A stretch of DNA of 64,000 nt from Agrocybe praecox (GCA_964017145.1 OZ024841.1:3534001-3598000), one strand, 5' to 3'; numbered from the stretch's first letter, positions 20,189 to 30,629 are shown. The notes: generated by a model not told the origin, from the letters alone. Program-made: numbers and translations.

Positions 20189-23100
20189 ATGGACACCACA
20201 CCACAACCTACCACCACTCCTCCTACCACTGTGGAGCAACTCTTACACCAGATTACTCTCCTTACCCAGGAGTTAAATCTCTTGAAACAGCAGCAGCAAC
20301 AGTCTATCACACCACCCACCACTCAATCACCTTTCTTCTCTGCTGCTAGAGAGGTTTACTCTGTTCCTTCATCTCATGCTGTCACTTCCTCTTCTGCTAA
20401 AATCTCTCCTCCTGAAACCTTTGATGGTTCCATGCAGAAAGCAGAAGCCTTCCTCAGTCAACTCAAGTTATACTTCTGGGGAAAGAATATCACAGATGAC
20501 TTTCAAAAAGTTGTTTGTGCTCTTTCCTTCATGAAGGGAGGCATTGCTGGGAAGTGGGCACTTGAGAAGACCAAAATTCTAGATGAAGATTGTCCTAAGG
20601 ATGGCCTTTGGGATGATTTTGTCTATGAATTCAGGGAAGTCTTTGCAGACCCAGACCCTGCTAGCACTGCCAGACACAAAATGAATCTCCTCAAGCAGGA
20701 AAGCCAAACTGCTGATGAGTATGTGGCTAGCTTCAGGGAATTGGCTGCTGACACTGGGTACAATGATGCTGCATTGGTTGAGAAGTTTCAGACTGGGCTT
20801 AACAGATCTCTCAGAGAAAAGGTCTACAGTGTACCTGAGATGCCCAAAACTCTGAATGGCTGGATTTCCTGGGCTACTAAGCTGGACAGGCAATGGAGAC
20901 AGATGGAAGCATTCAACAAATCTACTTCTTCTTCCTCTTCTCCATTTTCCAAGGCTCCTTCTTCAAACAAGCCTCAGTCCAAGCCTGCTGCCCCCAGTTC
21001 ATCTTCCTTTGCTGGTAATCATAGGAGTCAAGTGTCTCAGGCAAAGCTATCAGATGTGGTCCCTATGGAAGTAGATTCAGGATGGAAGTCAGTCAGGCCC
21101 TTTATCTGCTTTAAATGCAGAAAACCTGGTCACAAGGCAGAGCACTGTAGATCTACAGTGAACATCAATGCCATGAACCATGAAGAGCTGAAAAACTTTT
21201 ATGGGAAACTGATCAAGGAAGAACAAGGAACCAAGAATGAATCAGAAGGGTTTTTAAAGGCTCCATTGGTGAAGGACATGTCCCAATGGAATAGATTTAA
21301 TGTATTAGAAGATGAAAGTGATAAAACCAATCCTTCTTCTTCAAATTCTGATACAGAAATCATGCCCTCTGATTCACCCTCTTCCTCTCCCCCTGAAAGA
21401 ATCTACATTCTGAACCACAAGCCTAAGACCTCTACCCATCTGTCAGTTACACTAAAGACAATGGATACAGGAAAAAGGCTTTCTGTGAATGCTTTGCTTG
21501 ACTCTGGTGCCACTGGTCTTTTTCTGGATACTGGTTTTGTGAAATATCATAATCTAAACACAAGAAAACTTCCTAGAGCCATTCCTGTCTACAATGTAGA
21601 TGGAACCCTCAACAAGAGTGGCTCTATTCATGAAGAAGTTGATTTGATTATGATCTACAAAAACCATACAGAAAAGGCCACCTTTGCTATATGTGACTTA
21701 GGAGATAAAACTGCTATTATTGGACACACCTGGCTTTATCTACACAATCCTAATGTTGACTGGCAGAAAGGGGATGTTCAATTCCTCAGATGTCCACCTG
21801 ATTGTCATATGGAAGTTGTTAGAGCCAGGAGGAAGAGGCAGAGAATAGCTGCAGTACAAAGAAGGCAGCTTCCTCAATTTGATGATGAAGGTGTAGATCT
21901 TGTAGATCAGTCACCTGATTCTGAAATTGAGCCTGAGGATAGAATTTTTATCTCTTGTCTACATCCTCAGAACCAGTACATAAATGCCACCTCCTCTGTG
22001 TCTCAAAAATTAGCAGAAGAATCTCATCAACTAGCTGATTCCCCAAAGAAAACTTTTGAAGAAGCTGTCCCCAAGCATTATCACCAATTCAAAGGGGTAT
22101 TCTCAAAGGAATCTTTTGATAGGCTACCAGATAGAAAGCCTTGGGATCATGCTATTGAGCTGAAGCCTAGTTCAGAGCCATATAGATCCAAGATTTATCC
22201 TCTTTCACCTAAAGAGCAAAAGGAGCTTGATGCCTTTCTAGAGGAAAATCTGAAATCTGGCAGAATTAGACCTTCCAAGTCACCTATGGCATCCCCTGTC
22301 TTTTTTGTCAAGAAGAAGGATGGCTCTCTTAGACTAGTTCAGGACTACAGAAAGCTCAATGAAATGACCATCAAAAACTCCTACCCTTTGCCTCTCATCT
22401 CTGACATAATCACTAAACTCAGCAAGGCCAAGTATTTTACCAAGCTGGATGTCAGATGGGGGTTCAACAATGTCAGAATTAAGGAAGGAGATGAATGGAA
22501 GGCAGCTTTCAGAACTAATAGAGGGCTGTTTGAACCATTGGTCATGTTCTTTGGCTTAACCAATAGTCCTGCTACTTTCCAGACCATGATGAAGGACATC
22601 TTTATAAAGCTCATTGATAACAATGTGGTCATTGTCTATATGGATGACATATTGGTCTTCACTGAGACTCTGGAACATCATAGGGAGGTAGTCAAGAAGG
22701 TCTTGCAAATCCTTGAACAGAATAAACTCTACCTGAAAGCAGAAAAATGTGAATTTGAAAAGGAAAAGATTGAATATCTTGGACTTATCATTTCACAAGG
22801 CAAGATTGAAATGGATCCTGTCAAGGTAGAGGGTGTTTCTAAATGGCCTGAACCTGAAAATGTCAAGGATGTTCAATCATTCTTGGGATTTGTTAACTTC
22901 TATAGAAGGTTCATTGAGGATTTTGCAGACATTGCCAAGCCACTTCATGAATTGACAAAGAAGGGAACAGTTTGGAGATGGGGACTTAGACACCAGGAAG
23001 CTTTTGACCAGTTGAAACTTAAGGTCACATCCTCTCCTGTTTTGATTTTCCCTGATGATAATAAGCCATATAAAGTTGAAGCAGATAGCTCTGATTATGC

Positions 23101-25135
23101 TACTGGGGCTGTCTTATCTCAGGAAGGATCAGATGGGAAATGGCATCCTGTTGCTTTTATGTCTAAGAGCCTCTCTGAAGTAGAAAGAAACTATGAGATC
23201 CATGACAAGGAAATGCTGGCTATTATCAGGGCACTAGATGAATGGAGACATTATCTTGAAGGGACTCAACATACCTTTGAGATTTGGACAGACCACAAAA
23301 ATCTAGAGTACTTTATGACTGCCCAGAAGCTAAGCAGAAGGCAAGCCAGATGGTCTCTGTTTTTGTCCAGATTTGACTTCTCTCTTCATCATAGGCCTGG
23401 TAAAAAATCCCTAAAGCCAGATGCCCTGTCAAGAAGATCAGATCATAAGAAGGGGGAGAATGATAATGAAAATGTAGTTCTCCTCAAACCTTCCTACTTC
23501 AAAATCCAAGCTCTCAAACAGGGGCACACCATTTTGTCTGGTCCTGAGACTGATCTTCTGAAGAAAATCAGAGAAGCAAAGGACATGGATGAAAAGGTTG
23601 TGAAGGCAGTACAAGAATTGAAGGGATCCTCAACCAAGAAGATAGAAGGACAGGAATGGGCAGAAGAGCAAGGACTTATTCTCTACAGAGGGAAAGTGTA
23701 TGTTCCCAAGGACAAAGATCTTAGAAGGAAAATAGTGGAACTACATCATGATGCCTATATTGCTGGACATCCAGGAAAATGGAAGACAATAGAGCTTGTC
23801 TCTAGAAATTATTGGTGGCCAGGAATGTCTCACTATATTGCAGCCTACACTAGAAGCTGTGATAGATGTAACAGGACAAAGACATTTCTAGCTAAGCCTG
23901 TTGGCTTCCTGACTCCTACTGAAATTCCTTCTGATGTCTGGCAAACCATTACTGTGGACTTTATCACTGGATTACCTGAGTGTCAAGGGTACAATGCTAT
24001 CATGATAGTTGTAGATAGGCTTAGCAAGATGATCCACATCATACCTACCACAGATGAGGTCACATCTGAAGGTACTGCTAAGCTCTACAGGGACTATGTT
24101 TGGAAATTGCATGGTCTACCTATCAAAATAATCTGTGATAGAGGTCCCCAGTTTGTCTCCAAGTTTATGAAAGAGCTCAACTCCTTACTAGGTATTCAGA
24201 CTGCTTCATCTACAGCCTATCACCCTCAGACAGATGGTCAAACTGAAAGGGTAAATCAAGAAGTAGAACAATACCTCAGGCTCTTCATAAACCATAGACA
24301 AGATGACTGGGTAGAATGGTTGTCCTTAGCTGAATTCTCCTACAACAACAGAGTTCAAGCATCCACTAGGCAAACACCCTTCATGCTCAATAATGGTAGA
24401 CATCCCAGAATGGGCACAGAACCCCTTAGAGATAGCAAGATGGACACTGTAGATACCTTTGTGAAAAACATGGAAGAGGCCAGAAAAGAAGCAGAGTCTG
24501 CTCTCAAAAAGGCTGCTGATGACATGGCCAAATTCTATGATAGACACAGAGGTGCACCTACTGAGTATAAGGTTGGAGACATGGTTTGGCTAGATGGCAA
24601 GGACTTGAAGACTGATAGGCCTTCCAAGAAATTGGAGGACAAAAGATATGGACCATACAAGATCACCAAAGTTGTTGGTCCAAATGCCTATGAATTGAAA
24701 TTGCCTTCTACCATGAAGATCCATCCTGTATTCAATGTGGTCAAGTTCATGCCCCATCATCCTGACCCAGTTGGTAGAAAGCCCCCTTCCAGACCTCCAC
24801 CAGTTATCAAAGGAGAAAACCCTGAATGGGAAGTTGAGTACATCAAAGACAGCAGATTATTCAGAAATAAGCTGCAGTACTTGGTGAAATGGAAAAACTA
24901 CCCAAATGAAGAAAGTACTTGGGAACCTGCTGAAAATCTGAAGAGAGCAGCTAAATCAATTAAGGAATTCCATGCAAAACACCCAGCTGCTCCCAGAAAA
25001 ATTTCTGCCTTAACTTTTGATAGACTTTCATTTTCTCCTCTAATTAATTTTACTGAACCTCCACCTCCTCTGAAACCCTCCAAACTTAGTCATATATGTG
25101 CACATTGTGGGAAATGTGCCTTAGAGAGGGGGTGA
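20189..25135 (+). CDS. Gypsy Gag-Pol polyprotein with C-terminal chromodomain
   Basis: A single 1648-codon frame starts MDTTPQPTTT and ends with TGA at 25133-25135. In order it carries a Gag region (residues ~70-250), a CCHC zinc knuckle CFKCRKPGHKAEHC (~307-320), an aspartic protease active site LLDSGATG (~437), and a reverse transcriptase with FTKLDVRWGF and YMDD (~816). Then follow RNase H (TDHKNLEYF, ~1030-1045), an integrase HHCC finger (GHPGKWKT...CDRCNRTK, ~1190-1235) and a catalytic core (VDFITGLP ~1254, DRGPQF ~1316, TDGQTERVNQEVE ~1350). A chromodomain (EWEVEYI...YLVKWKNYPNEESTWEPAENL) lies at about 1545-1600. Gag and Pol are in one frame without a frameshift or stop between them. 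All catalytic residues I can check are present. The chromodomain usually steers integration to heterochromatin. Confidence 0.97.
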   Translation: MDTTPQPTTTPPTTVEQLLHQITLLTQELNLLKQQQQQSITPPTTQSPFFSAAREVYSVPSSHAVTSSSAKISPPETFDGSMQKAEAFLSQLKLYFWGKNITDDFQKVVCALSFMKGGIAGKWALEKTKILDEDCPKDGLWDDFVYEFREVFADPDPASTARHKMNLLKQESQTADEYVASFRELAADTGYNDAALVEKFQTGLNRSLREKVYSVPEMPKTLNGWISWATKLDRQWRQMEAFNKSTSSSSSPFSKAPSSNKPQSKPAAPSSSSFAGNHRSQVSQAKLSDVVPMEVDSGWKSVRPFICFKCRKPGHKAEHCRSTVNINAMNHEELKNFYGKLIKEEQGTKNESEGFLKAPLVKDMSQWNRFNVLEDESDKTNPSSSNSDTEIMPSDSPSSSPPERIYILNHKPKTSTHLSVTLKTMDTGKRLSVNALLDSGATGLFLDTGFVKYHNLNTRKLPRAIPVYNVDGTLNKSGSIHEEVDLIMIYKNHTEKATFAICDLGDKTAIIGHTWLYLHNPNVDWQKGDVQFLRCPPDCHMEVVRARRKRQRIAAVQRRQLPQFDDEGVDLVDQSPDSEIEPEDRIFISCLHPQNQYINATSSVSQKLAEESHQLADSPKKTFEEAVPKHYHQFKGVFSKESFDRLPDRKPWDHAIELKPSSEPYRSKIYPLSPKEQKELDAFLEENLKSGRIRPSKSPMASPVFFVKKKDGSLRLVQDYRKLNEMTIKNSYPLPLISDIITKLSKAKYFTKLDVRWGFNNVRIKEGDEWKAAFRTNRGLFEPLVMFFGLTNSPATFQTMMKDIFIKLIDNNVVIVYMDDILVFTETLEHHREVVKKVLQILEQNKLYLKAEKCEFEKEKIEYLGLIISQGKIEMDPVKVEGVSKWPEPENVKDVQSFLGFVNFYRRFIEDFADIAKPLHELTKKGTVWRWGLRHQEAFDQLKLKVTSSPVLIFPDDNKPYKVEADSSDYATGAVLSQEGSDGKWHPVAFMSKSLSEVERNYEIHDKEMLAIIRALDEWRHYLEGTQHTFEIWTDHKNLEYFMTAQKLSRRQARWSLFLSRFDFSLHHRPGKKSLKPDALSRRSDHKKGENDNENVVLLKPSYFKIQALKQGHTILSGPETDLLKKIREAKDMDEKVVKAVQELKGSSTKKIEGQEWAEEQGLILYRGKVYVPKDKDLRRKIVELHHDAYIAGHPGKWKTIELVSRNYWWPGMSHYIAAYTRSCDRCNRTKTFLAKPVGFLTPTEIPSDVWQTITVDFITGLPECQGYNAIMIVVDRLSKMIHIIPTTDEVTSEGTAKLYRDYVWKLHGLPIKIICDRGPQFVSKFMKELNSLLGIQTASSTAYHPQTDGQTERVNQEVEQYLRLFINHRQDDWVEWLSLAEFSYNNRVQASTRQTPFMLNNGRHPRMGTEPLRDSKMDTVDTFVKNMEEARKEAESALKKAADDMAKFYDRHRGAPTEYKVGDMVWLDGKDLKTDRPSKKLEDKRYGPYKITKVVGPNAYELKLPSTMKIHPVFNVVKFMPHHPDPVGRKPPSRPPPVIKGENPEWEVEYIKDSRLFRNKLQYLVKWKNYPNEESTWEPAENLKRAAKSIKEFHAKHPAAPRKISALTFDRLSFSPLINFTEPPPPLKPSKLSHICAHCGKCALERG
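25123..25135 (+). promoter_or_regulatory. Polypurine tract
   Basis: AGAGAGGGGGTGA lies immediately before the TG of the 3' LTR, as expected for plus-strand priming. It overlaps the last codons of the polyprotein. Confidence 0.8.
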
Positions 25136-25514
25136 TGTTAGGGTTTCCCCTATTTTCCCTTATTTTTCTATATTTATTTCGCATTTTTCCCTTTTGTAGA
25201 TGTGTAGATATCTTATCTGTTTCATATCTTTGATTATCTCTTGATTATCATTTGATTAGATACTTATCACTTTGATTTCTCATGAGCACAGCCTCATTCA
25301 TTCTACATCATTCCACATTATTCTTTTACTTTCTTTATGATGTCATTGCCTTATTCATCATTCCTTTCTATGATGTCATAGAGGAATATTCTAGAATAGC
25401 TGTAGGGTATATATACTGGACATGTAGGTAGCTGTAGCCCCAGCTTCAATCTCTTAGGATATCCACTATCATTGGTGTGATCTCTTAGAACCATTGAGTG
25501 TCTCTCTCTCTTCA

Positions 25515-25551
<37 letters not shown>

Positions 25552-25618
25552 TTTTCTCTCCCTCTTGCTTTGTCTTTGTTGGTGGCCTTGTCACACTGAT
25601 CTTAGTGTTGCCCTGACA
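25136..25618 (+). repeat. 3' LTR of gypsy element
   Basis: 483 bp, TGTTAGGG...CCTGACA, nearly identical to the 5' LTR and followed directly by the duplicated GAAAC. Confidence 0.95.
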
Positions 25619-25623
25619 GAAAC

Positions 25624-26855
25624 CGACTGGGTGATATAGGATGGCCACCAGTGCAACCGCAAATGGTAGGCGGCACCACAAGGGAAGATTTACATAGGCA
25701 AGAGGGTGAATAGGGCATCAAAGGGTGGGTAAAGCATCGGCAACGTGAGCTGGACATCATGGATGGGACGAGCAACAGTCGTGACGTCGTTGGATGAGAT
25801 GCTATGAATAGGGAGGTTCAGAAAAAGAAGGCAAAATGCACTAACCTTTGTGAGCTACCCAGGTGTTGTCCACCTTGGATAGGGGACTGCAGGAGTGTCG
25901 TCGAGGGTGATGAACATCTTCAGAACAGACGTCAGAGTAGAAAAGGAATATACATACATTCTTCGAACATTGAACCCCTCGCCTTCCACCCACCCACCAG
26001 CCCAGCACGAGGAGGAATAAGAAGGGGTGAGCAAAACGCGTACAGAGGCAGGGGAATGGAGGTAGGAAAGAAAGAACGATAGGCAAAGCAACCAGAAAGA
26101 GGCCACGTACGATGCGTGTGAAATGTATCACATGCACGTGCCGGCCGTCATATACCAAAATAGACGTAGTTTATATGTAAATAATTATCTAATCTAATCT
26201 GACGGTCTAGACAAAGTCTGCAGCCGTGTTTGAGAAATGGCCGTTAGCGCGCTGTATCAAAATAGATATGGTTCCAATATCTAATCTAATCTGACGGTCT
26301 AGACAAAGTCCACAGCCGTGTTTCAGAAATAGCCGTAGCGCCCGCCTATTTCAAAAATAGCACAGCGCCGGTAACTATATTTAGATAATATTATCCAGAG
26401 CGTCATCCAACTACATCCTCGCCAATCCATCCCTCCCCTCCTCCCAATTGGTGTGCAAAGGGCGCCAAAAATTCTCTAAAATAGGTATATCCCTTATGGA
26501 GAAGTTTCCTGCGCCAATTCCGTCCCCAACCCATCAAACTAGCGCGCTCGACGTCCAAGGATGCTGTTTCGTGCGTTTGGCGCGGATGTGGCTGTGTCGG
26601 CCTATGCCTGCCTGCCCGCCAATGCTATATATCACTCTCCCGCCCCCTGGACGGCACCTCGGCCACAGAGTGACCTATCCCCGCTCTCTTTAGGTCATCA
26701 CATGCCTATATATGCCACCTCACGGCACGAAAAAGCCATCCTTTTTGAGTGCTTCCATATTGGGCAGGTAGCAAACTGCCCCCAGGCATTTATAAAGCTA
26801 TTTAGGCAACTGCCTATATATCATATAGAATATTAGCATATACAGGTGAATCAAT
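25624..26855. other. 3' terminal region of KDZ copy 2
   Basis: This continues the KDZ copy 2 3' region after the gypsy element. It has no gene. Two TATCTAATCTAATCTGACGGTC motifs (26187, 26279) begin ~90-bp direct repeats that share GACAAAGTC and GCAGCCGTGTTT. The last ~480 bp (26373-26855) match the end of KDZ copy 1, including AGGCAACTGCCTATATATCAT. The junction with hAT sequence is near 26856. Confidence 0.6.
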
Positions 26856-26856
26856 A

Positions 26857-27604
26857 CAGGCCTGGTGAATGCGTATCACAAGCTTAGTAATTATTTCACT
26901 AAGTTTGATGAGTCCCCATATTATACATGGGCGGCGAGTACGTCCTTTCATAATCATCTGTTAGCGTTATTAACTTGCAAATATTTTTTCTTTTAGTTCT
27001 TGATCCTCGTATCACTTACGACGAACTTTATCACGACTATGTGGATGACGAGGACCTACGTAATGGACTAATTGAATCGAAGGATCGACTCCGCACATAT
27101 CTTAATGAACATTATGCCAGCCCACCTGTACCTGGTCACCGTCTATCATCAACACCATCAACATCGGCCATTCCCACAGCATCAACAAGCTCTCGCAATA
27201 CGCTTCCATCAACTTCTTTCGACTTTACTGCTCGTTTTCGGCATGCAGCACCACTCCAGCAGCTAAATGAACTGGATGAATACTTGCGCCTTCCTCCACA
27301 AGATTTCTACTCCTGTGATCCCATACGATGGTGGCATTCGCAGCGCCACCGCTTCCCTCAACTCTATCGTATGGCTCGTGACATATTGTCTATTCCAGGT
27401 ATTTGTTTGATGTTAATCTTTTTGTTGTCAATTGAAGACTAACTACTCATTGTAGGGTCTGCTGTTGCCGTGAAAAGGCTATTCTCTGGCGGCCGCGACA
27501 CAATTTCTCTTCGACGCGCGAGCTTTAAGCCTTCAACCATCTGTATCCTCATGATCCTTGAGCACCATATCCGTCATCGTGAAGGTAAACTTAGTAGGCT
27601 TTGA
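26857..27604 (+). pseudogene. hAT transposase, C-terminal part with dimerisation domain
   Basis: The first exon fragment (to 26938) reads GLVNAYHKLSNYFTKFDESP and ends TWAA. A 58-bp intron (26939-26996, GTACGT...TTTTAG) follows, then ILDPRITYDELYHDY, and after a second intron near 27399-27454 the signature GSAVAVKRLFSGGRDTISLRRASF, ending SRL with a stop at 27602-27604. This is the hAT dimerisation region (hATC) with the diagnostic W-W, FP-L-R-ARDIL and S-V-RLFS blocks. It is in the same orientation as the N-terminal exons at 2649-4824 and belongs to the same element. It lost contact with them through the ~22-kb internal complex. Confidence 0.9.
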
Positions 27605-27834
27605 ATATTTTAGCTACATATATATTCTACCTTCGTTACCACATATATTTCTATGTTAAATTCATGTAATAGCGTTATTTTTCTTTCTTCAAAAACACCC
27701 GTCATCCCGTTAACGGCCGTATAACATATGTACCCGACCCGGCCAGCCTTCTTTTTGCCAGGGAGACAGCCGTGCATTCACGGTACGTCTACCGTCTGGA
27801 TACCGTCAAGTCACGGCCGTACCCGTGCATGGGT
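27605..27834. other. hAT 3' non-coding region
   Basis: This runs from the transposase stop codon to the right terminus. It is AT-rich at first, then carries ACGGCCGT and ACCGTC motifs within 120 bp of the end, echoing the ACGGT/GACGG motifs at the left end. Confidence 0.6.
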
Positions 27835-27849
27835 CGGGTGGCAGCCCTA
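27835..27849 (-). repeat. hAT right terminal inverted repeat
   Basis: The reverse complement TAGGGCTGCCACCCG matches the left end with one mismatch. The duplicated octamer CCTTTCAT follows directly at 27850-27857. Confidence 0.9.
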
Positions 27850-29672
27850 CCTTTCATAAAGCCAGCTTGATCAACATGTATTAGGGGTGATATTACTGCT
27901 GACAATCTTGTTGTTAATGCACGTGTCATTATTTTATAGTCAGTATTCAGGACCATAATTGGTCGGTAATTGCTTATCTCTGTTCTTTTGCCTTTTTTGT
28001 ACAGTGGGCACATCCATCCTTTTGGAAAGTCTGTTTTGAGGTCTACACCATACTTTTCGATATCATTATATACTAAGGTGAGACATCGCACTATGTTGAA
28101 AGAACTTTTCTGAGACCTTTTGTCATTTTCATATCGGCTCGAGAGGATTTTCCAAAGTTTGTGTGGGATTCTGTCAATACCTGGGGCCTTGCCATTCGGG
28201 AGGTCTGTCAGAGCTTTTTTGATTTCTGCTTCTTTCAAGTATCTTGCCAACAAATTTTTTCCATTCTGATCCAGGTGCGGTTTGATATGGTGAAGGACAT
28301 CCTCAAAGTCTTGTTCACTCACTTCATGGAGGTCTTGTTCCTGCAGTTGGCTATGATAATTTCTCGCTAAGTTTGTCATTTCGGATGTTCTTCTTTCGTA
28401 TTCAGTGTTTGGCATTTCAGCATTACATGGTTGCTTCTTGAGCATTGGGATTGTATTTCTCGCCACTTTTTCCTTATTTGCGTTTATCCAGAATTTGGTG
28501 AGTGTCTCTCCCTCAAGTCTCCCTCGAGCTTCCTGGTTATCTCTTATCTGTGTATATCTTAGAGCTTCCAGCCTCTTGATTGTCTCTTCAATGGCCGCTA
28601 TGTTACATTGTATTTCTTCTACTGGTAACTTTTCATTCAGCGCTTCTCTACGCCAGGTCTTGAATTTTTGTATTTGTTTTTCTAGTTTCGGTACTTCAAC
28701 CTTTGCGGTGTTGCGAATGTATTTTGTGATTTCCTTCTTGAAATTGTGGAAAGCTGTTTGGATATTTTCCTGGTTTGATCGTTTCTCTGGATTCATCAAT
28801 TCATCTAATTTGGATTCCAGTTTTAGGCCTAGATTCTTTACTTCTCTCACAACTGCTCTGTCCTTGAGGAGGAATAGTGGTACAGACCATCTACCTTTGC
28901 CTATATAGGGTGATCCTGGGTTAACAAATTCCATTGACACAAGCTTGTGGTCTATTTCTACTGCTGTATCTTCTATTTGCCATCGTCGGCTATGAGTAAA
29001 GACCACATTTGAGGTGTATATCCGGTCTATGCGAGACATTGAGGGAGACCTGTTTATCGAGGAGGCTTGCACATAAGTAAAATCGAGTTGGGTTGAGTAT
29101 GTGTTCCGCCACCCATCCTGGATTCCTAGAAAGTTTGTAAAGTCTGACAGTTTTTCGACCGTATTTTGTGTATCTCGATGGGCTGGAAGACGGTCCAGCA
29201 TCTCTTCTACCACATTAAAATCTCCCATTACAATATCTGGCACGGGGTGGTTATGTTCTTTGTACATTTCCTTTAGCATTACCCAAAAGTTTTCATTTTC
29301 ATGCGCTCTATTTGGTGCGTGCACTGCCAGAATGTTCACACATGCTGCATTATTTCTCCATGGCAAGGTTATTTGTAGTGCTCTTCCAGGAATCAGCAGT
29401 AGTACTGTGGTTTCATTCCACCGAGTTAAATTTTTGTTTAGAACAAAGGCGACCCCTTTCGCGTTCGGATGTTCAGGGTCTTGAGAGTTTATGACATGGA
29501 AGCTATTTCTAAAACGAGAGTGTAGATTTACAATATCAGTCTCTCTTAGGTGCCCCTCTCGTATAGATAATACCGCTACATTTTTTTCTTTGAGTATACG
29601 ATTTATCTGGCCCCATTTTTCTTGGGCTGAGTTTGAGTGTCCACCTCTGATGTTTAAGGTGGCTACCTTCAT
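27850..29672 (-). pseudogene. LINE ORF2 5' part: AP-like endonuclease and start of reverse transcriptase
   Basis: The first Met of the domain is at 29672 (MKVATLNIRGG); the frame is open upstream to about 30069 with a Pro/Gln-rich extension and no earlier ATG. The endonuclease/exonuclease/phosphatase fold is marked by NIRGG, the acidic IREGHL, GDFN (VMGDFNVVEEML), SRIDRIY and IDHKLVSME, i.e. the expected N, E, D-x-N and D-H residues. The reverse transcriptase starts at about 28220 with LPNGKAPGIDRIPHKLWK, NYRPIMVLNTDYKI and HVDQAGFMKGR, where the hAT duplication begins. After 27850 the frame reads into the hAT terminus and stops at 27789. The frame picks up exactly at 1857. Confidence 0.92.
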
Positions 29673-30069
29673 GGCCACTCGTGTGGTTTTCACTTGTTGC
29701 TTAGATAGGCTGCTTATTGCCTGTTCATCAATGTTTTCCGTTGCCGCTGGTATAACAGTATTTGGAGGTAATATGTTTACCGATGGGGCTGGTGTTGCCT
29801 GCTGCCTATGATAGGGTGCCGGGTGGTCTCGGCCTTCATTGCTTAAGCTTCCTCCTCCTACGTCTTGTGGGGACGCTGGAAATGGCTGCTCTTGCTCTGG
29901 CCGCGACCCCCCGGGAGGGGGGCTTTCTCTGTCCTGAGAAACTTCTCCAGGTATGTCATCAGAGGTGCGGCCGACAGAGGAGCCAGCAACTCTTCCATAT
30001 CTGGAGGGGTTTGATCCGTCTTTTGGTATGGTCAGATTTTCTATGAAAAAATCATTTGTGGTAGCTGCC

Positions 30070-30629
30070 TTTCATACTCCTTGGTCGGCAACTGAACCCC
30101 AAGGAGGGAACCTTACTCCCAGGTTCCATGGTCGGGTTATGCTAGCAAATGTCTGTACGTATGATTCCTGAGTTATCAGTCCGTACTATTTCTGTTAGCT
30201 TCAGCCTCTCAGCACGGCACACCCTCAGGCCTAAATAGGCCGCCGTTTTTGATTTTTTGTCTAGTCACCTTTGTGTCCATAGAATCTACGCTTTCCTGTC
30301 CTGTGAGCAGTCAGTAGATTTGGGCATAGATTTGGGTTGCTTCATGTTGTGAGTTCTTTTTACAAGGTGCTACAGCTAAAACTCAGTGTTTAGTTATACA
30401 CCTCCAGGCTGTTGTATGGTAGTTGCATGGATTTATTTACGGTGTGTTTATCATATAGTGGAAAATCTAATTTACATAGTCGTTAATCCTGTCCTATGGG
30501 TTCCATTACTAGTAGGATAGGTACAGTTAGACTTTTTACGTGTTTTTTATCAACACGTGGCTCAGACGACAAGGGGAAGAAGAGAGAGAAAGGAAAAAGA
30601 GAAATAGTGTTAAGCATAGTCAAGTTTTC
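30070..30629. other. LINE spacer between ORF1 and ORF2
   Basis: About 560 bp between the end of ORF1 and the upstream-open end of ORF2 contains no supported coding sequence. It is unusually long for a LINE inter-ORF spacer, so ORF2 may start from an unrecognised upstream signal, or part of the spacer is an insertion. Confidence 0.5.

Larger units (their letters stand above)
19184..25618 (+). mobile_element. Full-length Ty3/gypsy chromovirus-type LTR retrotransposon
   Basis: The element is 6435 bp with LTRs at 19184-19682 and 25136-25618 and a perfect 5-bp target duplication GAAAC at 19179-19183 and 25619-25623. One uninterrupted gag-pol frame fills the interior. The LTRs differ by one substitution near the start (TTTCCTCT versus TTTCCCCT) plus length changes in a CT microsatellite, so the insertion is recent. 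It landed in the 3' region of KDZ copy 2 and is the only element in the window that looks intact. Confidence 0.97.
1866..27849 (+). mobile_element. hAT DNA transposon, expanded to ~26 kb by nested insertions
   Basis: The left end reads TAGGGCTGCCAACCG and the reverse complement of the right end reads TAGGGCTGCCACCCG, a 14/15 match. A perfect 8-bp duplication CCTTTCAT flanks the pair. The element inserted into the reverse-transcriptase frame of a LINE. Its transposase is on the plus strand and split: exons at 2649-4824 hold the N-terminal half and exons at 26857-27604 the hAT dimerisation domain. Without the inner ~22 kb the element would be about 4 kb, a normal size for hAT. The middle of the transposase between the two parts is not found, so the inner event involved a deletion or later rearrangement as well as insertion. 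Confidence 0.9.

Noticed and set aside
25804..26158. Overlapping frames on both strands (92-105 codons)
   Set aside because: They lie in the 3' non-coding region of KDZ copy 2, have no recognisable motif, and have no matching frame in KDZ copy 1.
1866..27849. A giant cargo-carrying transposon (Starship-like) bounded by the hAT ends
   Set aside because: The contents are other transposons and their relics, each with its own ends. There is no tyrosine-recombinase captain and no host cargo gene, so nesting explains the size.
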